64,000 bases of DNA from Selaginella tamariscina (Eukaryota; Streptophyta; Lycopodiopsida; Selaginellales; Selaginellaceae). Position 1 is the first letter of the stretch. Every line of letters begins with the position of its first letter. Both the position numbers and the translations under genes were made by a program. The stretch covers positions 146,709 through 210,708 of the forward strand of contig PUQB01000442.1 in the NCBI GenBank assembly GCA_003024785.1, read 5' to 3'. Below, one piece after another: positions 55,670 through 64,000 of this stretch. Under the pieces are notes generated by a model. It worked only from the letters and a program-made list of their open reading frames with translations, was not told the origin of the DNA and searched no databases.

Positions 55670-57055
55670 CATTCTCATTTTACGATGAGTTTTGTACTAC
55701 AATGTGCTTGAGCATGTTGAACTACCTGGCTAAACTCACTAACCGTCCTTGTTAATGCATTACATAAGCGTGTTTGGAATTCTCTAACCACTGTGGCTCT
55801 CCTAACGCGTGACAAAGCATCTACCACCACGTTAGCCTTTCCCATGCAATGCTCAATAGGAAATTTGCCAAACTCCATGAGCTTAACCATCCAGCGAGCT
55901 TGCTGAGAGTTTAACTCTTTCTGTTTGAACAGATACACCAAAGTCTTGTGATCTGTAAACACTTTGAAACTTGCACCATAAAGATAGTGCCTCCAAACTC
56001 ATAATGCATTAACAATAGCCAGTAGTTCTTGCTCATACGTTGAGTATTGTTGCTCTGCAGGATTCAAGTACGGCTCTTATAAGCAATAGGCCTTCCCTCT
56101 TGCATAAGTACAACTCCAATGGCCACTCCACTTGCATCACACGATACCTCATAAGGCTTAGAGGGATCTGCAATACATAAAACTGTGCACGTACCAAAGC
56201 TTGTTTCAAAGCTTGGAAACTGCTCTTCTCTGAAGCACTTCATGCAAAGGGAACGTCCTTCCTCAGCAACCTAGTTAACGAAGAAGCTTTCTTGGCATAA
56301 TCCTTGACATACCGCCGGTAATAACCAGCCATGCCCAAGAAACTCTGTAACTTTTGCATTGCTAGGAACTGGCCATTGCTCCACCACTGCCACCTTCTGT
56401 GGATCAGTCTTCACTCCACTTGGCGTCACAATGTGACCCAAATACTCCACTTTGCACTGAGCAAATGCACATTTGCTCTTCTTTGCATAGAGCTTGTTCT
56501 CCCTCAACAACTGAAGAACTCTTCGCAAATGCTGCACATGCTCCTTCATATTCTTACTGTAAATAAGAATATCGTTGAGGAAGATCTCCACAAAGTCGTG
56601 CAAGTAGTCACCAAACACCTCAGTCGTCAACCGAGTGAATGTGACTGGGGCATTTGTTAAGCCGAATGGCATAACAGTGAACTCGAAATGCCCAACTATC
56701 TTGGTGAACACTCTGGCTCCACCGTGATGATCCATGATAGTATCCACACATGGCATGGGCATCTTGTCCTTCACTGTTTGCTTGTTGAGAGCTCTGTAGT
56801 CTATGCACATCCTCATGGTGCCATCCTTCTTCCTGACAAGCAATACGGTGCACCAAATGGAGACTTGCTCAGTTGTATGAAGCCATATTCCAATAGCTCC
56901 ATCACTTGTCTCTTAACCTCTTGCTCCTTAGCATGGCTCAGTCGGAATGGCTTACGGTAAATGGCTTTGTACCCTATTCCACTCCACACCTCTTGCATGT
57001 GGTAAGCCATGAGGCAGCTCAGGAGGGAAGACGTCAGCAAACTCCTGCACAACAG
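55670..57055 (-). pseudogene. Element B reverse transcriptase and RNase H (unit 2)
   Basis: Reads [20 protein letters not shown], then jumps from VFTKI directly to [17 protein letters not shown], losing about 25 codons that carry the first catalytic Asp (present in element C as DLRSGYYQIAV). The second catalytic pair reads FLNDILIYS, D to N at the first position. [16 protein letters not shown] and a shifted [16 protein letters not shown] follow, then RNase H with FTDHKTLVYLFKQKELNSQQ and ANVVVDALSR. Catalytically dead. Confidence 0.85.
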
Positions 57056-57189
57056 CTTTGTTCAAGGTGACAGTAAAAGAACTTGTTTGAAGACTCAAGC
57101 TTTGTTCCAAACCAAGTGTCTTTCACTTTACTATACTCAAGCTTCATGTGCTTGGTGCTCCACTAGATCTTAGGATCCACACGCACTAG

Positions 57190-57775
57190 CTTCGCAAGAA
57201 AGAAAGTTTCCACCAGCTGGGTTTTGCCAACCTCTAGCTGTAACTCCTCCACACAAGCAATTTAGCTATGTGTGACAACTGAGCCCTCAATCTCGTGTTG
57301 AGGCACAGTCTTCGCGCATCTCCACCAGTTGGATTTTGCCAACCTCCAGCTGTAACTCCTCCACACAAGCACTGTAGCTCTGTGTGACATCTAAGTCCTC
57401 AATCTCGTATTGAGGCACAATCTTCATGCAGCTCCACCAGCTGGGTTTTGCCAGCCTATAGCTGTAACTCCTCCACACAAGCACTGTAGCTCTGTGTGAT
57501 AGTTGAGCCCTCAATCTCATATTGATGCACAGTCTTCATGTAGCTCCACCAGCTAGGTTTTGCCAACCTCCAGTAACTCCTCCACACAAGCACTGTAGCT
57601 CTGTGTGATAGCTGAGCCCTCAATCTCGTATTGAGGCACAATCTTCGTGCAGCTTCACTAGCTGGGTTTTCCCAACCTCTAGCTGTAACTCCTCCACACA
57701 AGCTATAGCTCTATGTGATAGCTGAGCCTTCAAATTCGTATTGAAGCACAGTTTCGTGGGTAGCTACACTCCTCC
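57190..57775 (-). repeat. ~112-bp tandem repeat in element B protease (unit 2), five copies
   Basis: Copies begin near 57211, 57322, 57434, 57547 and 57655, spacing 108-113 bp. Same unit as at 40895-41490. The protease active-site region next to it (about 57800) reads VLMDSMSNDNFVSTKLVEE, so the catalytic Asp is kept. Confidence 0.85.
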
Positions 57776-58639
57776 ACTAACTTTGTTGACACAAAGTTAT
57801 CGTTACTCATGCTATCCATAAGGACTTGCACTGGACGGTCACCTAGTCGTCCCTCCACCACAATAGCATGTGTGTGGCTCCTCCCGTGCCATGTAGTTTA
57901 TCTATTGAGCAAGAACAAATAGAAATTTACCTTGTGGTTTAGAGAAGTCTCCTTTGTGCTCCTCTCGACGCTCCATCTCCTAAAGCTTCTTAGGCGTCTA
58001 CTTGTCCTTGCTGCCATTGAAACTTTTGCCCTTGGGCTTGCTTCTCCTTGAACAATTTGCCTTTTAGTGTCCAACGTCTCCACATAGGTGGTTATCCTTT
58101 CCTTCCCACCGGTCACTCATCTCGAACCTTGCTTCGATACCAATTGTTAGGCACCACTACGTACAAACTAGAGACCACCCGACCTCCCCCGAGCTGTCTC
58201 TAATCTCCACACGCTCTCCAAAAAGGCTTCCAATCTTAGTGTGCCCTTAATTCTCTTAGATCTAGGTATAGCTCTTTAGGAATATTCTAGCTTATACCTT
58301 TCTAGGAATATTCTTTGATTCGTTATACGGGTCATAACAAGTATACTGTAATTTTGTACCATGTGCCGTGTGCGGTCATAATATAAGCTTCCTTTCTCTC
58401 ATTATATGACTATCTCTTACTCATATTTCTGCTTTGATGTATACTATTCATTTCTCAGTACTGTGACGGGATCTGTAGTACTGCTACCTGTTATACACCT
58501 TGCCATACTTATCCTTTCCCGACCTTCTGAAGTCTGATCTGTCTTTTATTTCTACTCTATCTTATTCCAATTGACCCTTAATACGGGTTTGTCGGTGACC
58601 ACTACTATGTTTAGTGCGTAGGATTTTCTATGTTCAACA

Positions 58640-59170
58640 AAAGCCATTTATCATAAGCCATTTTGATTGAGCCATGTTGAGAAGCAAGAGGTTAGGAATA
58701 TGGCTTCATACACTCAAGCAAGTCTCCATGTGGTGCACCAATATTGCTTGTCATGAAAAAAAATGGCACCATGAGGATGTGCATAGACTGCAGAGCTCTC
58801 AACAAGCAAACAGTGAAGGACAGGATGCCCATGCCACGTGTGGATACTATTATGGATCATCTCGGTAGAGCAAGAGTGTTCACCAAGATAGATTTGCGTA
58901 GTGGGTATTATCAGATTGCTGTGAAGGAGGCAGATATCTACAAAACTACTTTCAACACTAGCTTTGGGCATTTTGAGTTCATTGTTGTGTCATTTGGCTT
59001 AACAAATGCCCCATCCACATTCACTTGGTTGATGACTGAGGTATTTGCTGACTACTTACACAACTTTGTGGAGATCTTCCTCGACGATATTCTTATTTAA
59101 AGTAAGAATATGAAGGAGTATGTGGAGCATTTGTGAAGAGTTCTTCAAGTTGCTGCAGGAGAACAAGCTC
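58640..59170 (+). pseudogene. Ty3/gypsy element C: reverse transcriptase (unit 2)
   Basis: Same as 42351-42880, with FTKIDLRSGYYQIAVKEAD and FLDDILI. It joins the family D gag block at 59171. Confidence 0.8.
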
Positions 59171-61155
59171 ATTAGGTATAGGGTTTTGCTTTTCTTCTTG
59201 TTGAATTTGATCCGTCACTCTTTGTACCGTAGCTTTCTCTTTTTCCCAGTTTTTGTGTATTGGCTCTTCTTTGTTTGGTTCTACCCGTACTCGTTTAGCC
59301 CGTGTTATTGCGTATATTTCTATTGAGGGTAATTCTGTATCTTCTTCCCATTTGCATTCGTGATTTTGCTCTTCATGGTCATTCTCTTGATCATTTTGGT
59401 GGACTTCAATCCTCCATGTTGCTGGTTCTATGGTGGTGCTTCAGTGTTAAATTCGCATTGTGGACACTTTGGGGAATAATGTCCCAGCTCTCCACACGTG
59501 TAGCATTGAACATTGTTGAGTCTATTGCATTCGGTGGAGTAGTGTCCTTTCTCTCTGCATCTAAAACATGTTACATTTGGATTTGGACCACGTAATGCTG
59601 GTGGAGGTGGTATTGGTGGCAATAAAGGGAGTCCGGCTTGTGTTGGGGCTGGTAATAGAGATTCTCCCCCTTACAGTATCTCCGTATTATTTCTTTGTCG
59701 ATAAAATGCCCCGGATTCATGGGGAAATCTCCTTCCATTGCCGTTTCTTCGTTCCCCGTTATATGGTCTTTGTGGATAGTCGTATGGGTTGGCATTCCAA
59801 GATTGTGGATAGTCATATGGGTTTGCATTCCTGGTGCTGTCCCATCTGGGTGGTGGTGGTGGGTATCCTTCAGTGCGTCCAATCATTGGTTGAGGTTTAT
59901 ATCCCGTGCTTCGACATTGCCTTGCTTCATGACCTATTCCTCCACACATCTGACACTTGGGTACTTTGCATTCAGAAGCATTATGTCCTTCATTCTTACA
60001 TGTTGTACAAAATATTGCTTTGGATTTTGCCCGTATCTCATTCTCCTTCCTGTATTGCCTTCTTGGTTCTCGTTCATCATCATTTATGTATCTCGGGGGT
60101 ATCAGTATTTCAATTTGCTCACCTCTTTGATTGCATCTCTTAAGTCATGTGGTTTTATCAGTCGTACTTGAAGCTGTAAGTTGTCCCATAGTCCATTGAT
60201 ATACCATTTCCTTGCCAATTTGTCACTCATATCTCCTACCTCGCAGCAATTGTATATCCTCCGAAATCTGCGTGTGTAGTCTTCCATCGCCTCTGTAGGA
60301 CCTTGCCGTATTTCTTGTAACTGAACTGTCGGGTCTCGTTTACGATACTTTCATACATAGTAATTCCTGAACAGTGCTAGTAATGTATCGTACTTGTAAA
60401 TTGTGATGGCATTTTCATAATACCAATCACTAGCATCTCCCTTCAGTGTAAATGGAAATATTTGGACTTCTCATTTTCATCCTTGATTTCATTAGCTTCA
60501 CACGCCTTCTCAAATTGTTGGATATGATGATTCGTATCTGTTCTCTAAACCTGAAAAGGTAGATGGTATGACCTTTCTTGTAATTGTTAGTGTTCTCATC
60601 TTCTCAGGTGTTTCGATTGTCAACAGATCCCAGTATTCTTGCGTCGGTACGTGTTTCCCGTTATCGTAGTTTTCTTGCTGGTTGTCTTCTTCCTCCGTAA
60701 CTTTGTCATACTTTGTTTGTTGTTGTTTTTCTCTTTGTGCTTTAGATTGCTCCTTCCTTCTCTATTCTTCACGTTCCTCCAACCTTTTCCGGATCTCTAT
60801 TACTACTTGTGTCGTAAGTATCGCTCCTCGCACTCTCTTTGCTGTCTCTGCCTTATCTCTTCATATTGTTGACGTTCTGCAAGAATATTGGTAATCATCC
60901 ATTCACTTACTACTAGATGCAGCAGATCCATTCTCATGCTGTCTTTGTTGAGCATTCTTCTGTCTCTGCAATAATTGTTCCGATTGTATTAAGTACTCGC
61001 TTTTGAGCATATGGAAAGCCTCAAATTTCTTCTTCCGCCGTAATTTCTCTTCAAACTCCAACACTTCTTTGGGTATCAGTCTACCCATCTTGGTACATTC
61101 TACAGACACATTGTTAGTTACCTGCTAATACAACCATCCCTTTGTGGTCACCATA
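59171..61155 (-). pseudogene. gag: gag of family D retroelement (unit 2)
   Basis: Same as 42881-44861. All four CCHC knuckles are visible: CTTCKNEGHNASEC and CQMCGGIGHEARQC, then CFRCREKGHYSTEC and CYTCGELGHYSPKC (59428-59580). The long plus-strand frames opposite (59568-60171) are antisense shadows of the knuckle region. Confidence 0.85.
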
Positions 61156-61770
61156 TGTTAAACATAGAAAAATCCTACAGCTAAGTAGTGGAAGTGGTCG
61201 CCACCGACAAACCTGTATTAAGGGTCTATCGGAATAAGGAAGAACAAAAATAGAGTACATATCAAACTTCAGAATGTCGGGAAAGGGTAAGGATGGCAAG
61301 GTATGTAACAGGCAGCAGTACTGCGGATCCCATCACAGTACTGAGAAAAGAATAGTATACATCAAAGCAGAAAGATGAGCAAGAGATAATCGTATTGAGA
61401 GTGAAAGAAAACTTATATTACGTCCGCACATGGAACATAATACAAAATTACAGTATACTTGGGATCTTGTTCTAGTCCTAATCTGGTCTATTTATACCGT
61501 ACTAGCAGTTATAGTAACTACCTCTTAGCTTTATTCATTCAGTTACTGTAACTCCTTCTTATCCTTATTCGGGTATGCCGTACTCCACTTCAAACATCAT
61601 ATTGCAGTAGTGACTCATTCGTATTACGATAGTGTCTCGTACTCCAATATTTTCTTTCGACTCTCATTTTTCCACAATATATCTTTTTTTTTTGGTGTTT
61701 TTCCCATTATATTTGCCCATGAAATAAACACAATTAGGAACCTTCTACATGTCTAACTACGATTCTAACA
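61156..61770 (-). mobile_element. Complete LTR of family D (junction of units 2 and 3)
   Basis: Same element as at 44862-45463 with the same TG...CA ends and adjacent TGGTGACCACAAAGG. It includes a short insertion (GTACTAGCAGTTATAG-like) near 61498 compared with the other copy, and one CATCACAGTACTG variant. Confidence 0.85.
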
Positions 61771-62629
61771 ATACTACACGTTAAATTGTCATGTTGGATA
61801 AATATCCTTGTGACAAAGCATAAGATGGATTATAATTCCATTGTCATTTAAATATTTATGTTTAAGGGAGTGTTTAAGCTAATTCCATATTTTAATATTT
61901 TGTGAGAGGATGGAAAAGATTTTTACACCATGTTGTTGTCTTAAACTAAATGTAGCTAGTTCTAACAAATATTAGTGTCTTAAACCAATGTAGTTGGTTT
62001 TGCCAATATTATCATGTTAAATTAAAATTTCCTACCACCATGGGAGCCATATGTAGAATTAGAGTCTCTACCTATAGTCACTAAAGTTCCTCTTTAAGAC
62101 TGTTAGGTGTGCTCATCCCCGACAAAGTTCCTCTTGCGTCTTGATAATCTTTTGGGCCATTGGCATTTGGTTCAACTACACTCACATGATTGCCTTTGAA
62201 ATCGAAGGACTAGGAGTCCTCACCTTCATCAGTCGAGCTTTGATTTTGCTGATCGTCACCTACATTATCATTGCATCCACCACTTATGCGATAAGCTATG
62301 GCACATCCTACATTGCAAAGCTCGCCTTAGCCGACTTGTTGAGTGTTTCCTACTGCATATGTGAGAAGGCATGCACCAGCTAAAATTCAACCCCAATTGA
62401 CACTTCACCTATCGGAAAGGCTTCCGACGCTTGCCACACTTTATGCACATCACTGCCTGCATGTACTTTATTGCAATTTCTTCTACCTCTGACTCATAAC
62501 ACTGACTTGCCACTCCACCTGCTTGATGCATAAGGTAACTCCACACACATACTACCTCTGCTTCTTTGATGGTGGTGTCTTCGCAATCTTGCTTGTACTC
62601 TCATGTTGCTTACCACTAGATCCTTCAAG

Positions 62630-64000
62630 AGCCAAGTTCTCTTTTGGTTTTTCCTATGGTGTATGTGCTTTCTGCAATTTACTAGCATACTCTGCCTTGT
62701 CTACTTCTTTTTCAAAATACATTACATGGTTCACCAATGGCTATATTAGAGGAAAGATGAAACTTAAAAAGTGTTCACAAGAAAATTAAATAGGAACTCA
62801 ACTTCCTTCTTTAGGTTAGCAATCGCAAACCAAGCTTGCTATTATATTGGTGCCCTTCCTTTAAATATATATCTAAATTCTTCTTATCAATTCCAAGCTT
62901 AGCTTTCTCTAACAGTAACTGGAAAAGTTTCACGATGACTTGCTCATCAATGAACATATTCTTTCCTTTTGCGTATGCTATAAGATCATCATTATCCTCT
63001 TCTAGCCTTTTAAAATTGTATGTTTTATTTTATATATTCTGAGCCAACACCAAGGACATGAGCAATCTAAGCAATTTGGAACATAATATTCTATATTAAT
63101 ATTATTAATTAACAATATGAAATCTTACTTTCTTTTTATTTAACTCACTCCTGTGGTGCTATCTTTGAAGCTATTTTGACATCGGGTTGGGTAGTTCATG
63201 AAACTTACACCCTCACGCTTGCAAATTAATGGTAATCGAAAACAATTATATCCAAATGATACATATTCTATTGTGAAATGAAGTTCAATTATAGATAAAA
63301 TAAAACTTGATAATAATTATTAACGTTGAAATATACTATGAATCATCGTAGCAGTGAAGATGCAGAATTTGTTCTTATCTAATAGCTGTTGGTGAATCCC
63401 GAACTTCTTTGATTTCTAATGCCTAGGGCCAAAGAAGTTCTAATGCCTAGGGCTCATGAAAATCCATATATGTCATATAAATGGCACATATTTAAAAATG
63501 AAATTGATTCTAACCTCCATGATATCAAATGATTTAATAATATAAGGAAATGATGTATAAGAGACTACGAAATGTGTACATGTTATGAGCTCAATTGAAA
63601 CTTAACTTTCCTACATCTTTAGCAAGTCTGTTTGCAACTGCAGATTTAACACATATGGCAACATTTATGATCATTTACAACTTAAATATAAAATCTAATG
63701 TCAAGAATTTAACACTAGAAAATAGGGCCTTTATTAATCAAACAAACTCACATTAGAAATCCTTGGAAAAGCCACTCAAATCTTAATAACAGCCTTAAGC
63801 TTTCCATCCTTGGACCTGCATTTATCCTTATGTAAGTTATGGATATAAAATTTTGATGTTAGTTTGATTAAGGACATGAGAAAGTAATACTAGTATTAAG
63901 TTATTATCATACGTGCTAATCTTAGATCTCGTGTTCAACCTAGCATGTTTATTAGTTTTCTCATTGTTGGACAGTGGCATGTGCAGATTTATCTCCTCCA
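62630..64000 (-). pseudogene. Third copy of the 3' part of the Dof-like gene region (unit 3, partial)
   Basis: Repeats the unit 2 arrangement up to the window end, which falls inside the exon equivalent to 47614-47763. The block EQVIVKLFQLLLEKAKLGID (about 62940) is unbroken here, whereas units 1 and 2 have a one-base difference in it, so this copy is the best guide to that segment. An extra T near 63901 changes the reading around the stop codon. Confidence 0.45.

Larger units (their letters stand above)
54575..58339 (-). mobile_element. Ty3/gypsy element B, internally deleted, with TSD (unit 2)
   Basis: LTRs at 54575-54782 (208 bp) and 58145-58339 (195 bp), target duplication AGTAT at 54570-54574 and 58340-58344. 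Primer-binding site TGGTATCGAAGCAAGG (minus strand, about 58126-58141). Polypurine tract GGGGGGAGGAT at 54783-54794. Only 3.77 kb long: gag is nearly gone and parts of reverse transcriptase and integrase are missing, so it depended on helper proteins or is dead. Confidence 0.9.
54268..58639 (+). mobile_element. Solo LTR of family D in element C, split by element B (unit 2)
   Basis: Same as unit 1: LTR halves at 54268-54569 and 58345-58639, flanked by AAAG. The TATA-containing GAGTATAAATAG is at about 54530. Confidence 0.8.
20003..64000. repeat. Direct tandem array of a ~16.2-16.3 kb unit
   Basis: The sequence starting AAACCTGTATTAAGGG occurs at 20003, 44916 and 61209, and everything after each start repeats in the same order. 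Unit 1 is 20003-44915 and carries an extra 8.7 kb retroelement, leaving about 16.2 kb; unit 2 is 44916-61208 (16.3 kb); unit 3 starts at 61209 and runs off the window. The gene-bearing part of the units differs mostly by one-base indels with very few substitutions, while 35186-37400 against 51440-53700 shows a few percent substitutions. Unit boundaries fall inside LTR family D. In unit 1 the LTR is cut, so recombination or insertion joined it to unrelated DNA at 20003. Confidence 0.9.

Noticed and set aside
1-64000. tRNA, rRNA or organelle-derived inserts
   Set aside because: No cloverleaf with conserved T-loop and no rRNA-like core was recognised by eye. A tRNAscan and an rRNA search would be needed for a firm negative.

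Overview
This looks like a repeat-dominated stretch of a land-plant nuclear genome. The evidence is AT-rich DNA with plant-style introns (GTAAG donors, polypyrimidine-AG acceptors), plant-type TTTAGGG telomere units, nested Ty3/gypsy elements, a BED/DUF659-type hAT transposon, a Dof-like zinc-finger gene, and a transposase-like gene of the DUF7869 kind. That last family and a chromodomain retroelement that appears to prime on itself are what I associate with mosses, lycophytes or ferns, so a seed-free plant is a guess, not a demonstration. No bacterial-type genes, rRNA or tRNA genes were recognised. All reading frames, splice sites and repeat boundaries were worked out by eye.

Layout. 1-3.1 kb: 5' two-thirds of a decayed minus-strand Ty3/gypsy element. 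3.2-11.9 kb: AT-rich DNA without genes, holding a diverged short-palindrome series (about 4.15-4.54 kb), a 0.74 kb inverted-repeat element (7.48-8.22 kb), a 1.5 kb near-perfectly centred inverted repeat (9.0-10.5 kb) and a cluster of short dyads (10.6-11.5 kb). 11.97-16.25 kb: two arrays of the 18-bp palindrome GGCGGGATTAATCCCGCC (4 and 14 copies) separated by minisatellites and an isolated kinase-like exon. 16.4-19.5 kb: a frameshifted DUF7869-type gene directly behind the larger array. 20.0 kb to the window end: a direct tandem array of a ~16.2-16.3 kb unit (two units and the start of a third).

Each tandem unit contains, left to right: a minus-oriented LTR (family D); a minus-strand multi-exon gene coding for a ~295-residue protein with a Dof-like zinc finger; degenerate minus-strand coding DNA (called E) with a coiled-coil frame and a retropepsin-like frame; a plus-strand Ty3/gypsy fragment (C) interrupted by a plus-oriented solo LTR of family D, itself interrupted by a minus-strand, internally deleted Ty3/gypsy element (B); and then the minus-strand gag of family D leading into the next D LTR. 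Unit 1 alone carries an 8.7 kb chromodomain Ty3/gypsy element (26472-35180) with exact 5-bp target duplication, and a 2.5 kb hAT element inside the 3' LTR of that element.

Nesting order therefore is: C, then solo LTR D into C, then B into the solo LTR, then tandem amplification; the chromovirus occupies only unit 1 and the hAT element came after the chromovirus. The most notable signals are the phased palindrome arrays beside a transposase-like gene, the perfect 12-nt match between the chromovirus primer-binding site and its own predicted mRNA 5' end, the tandemly amplified Dof-like gene, and the large hairpin at 9-10.5 kb.
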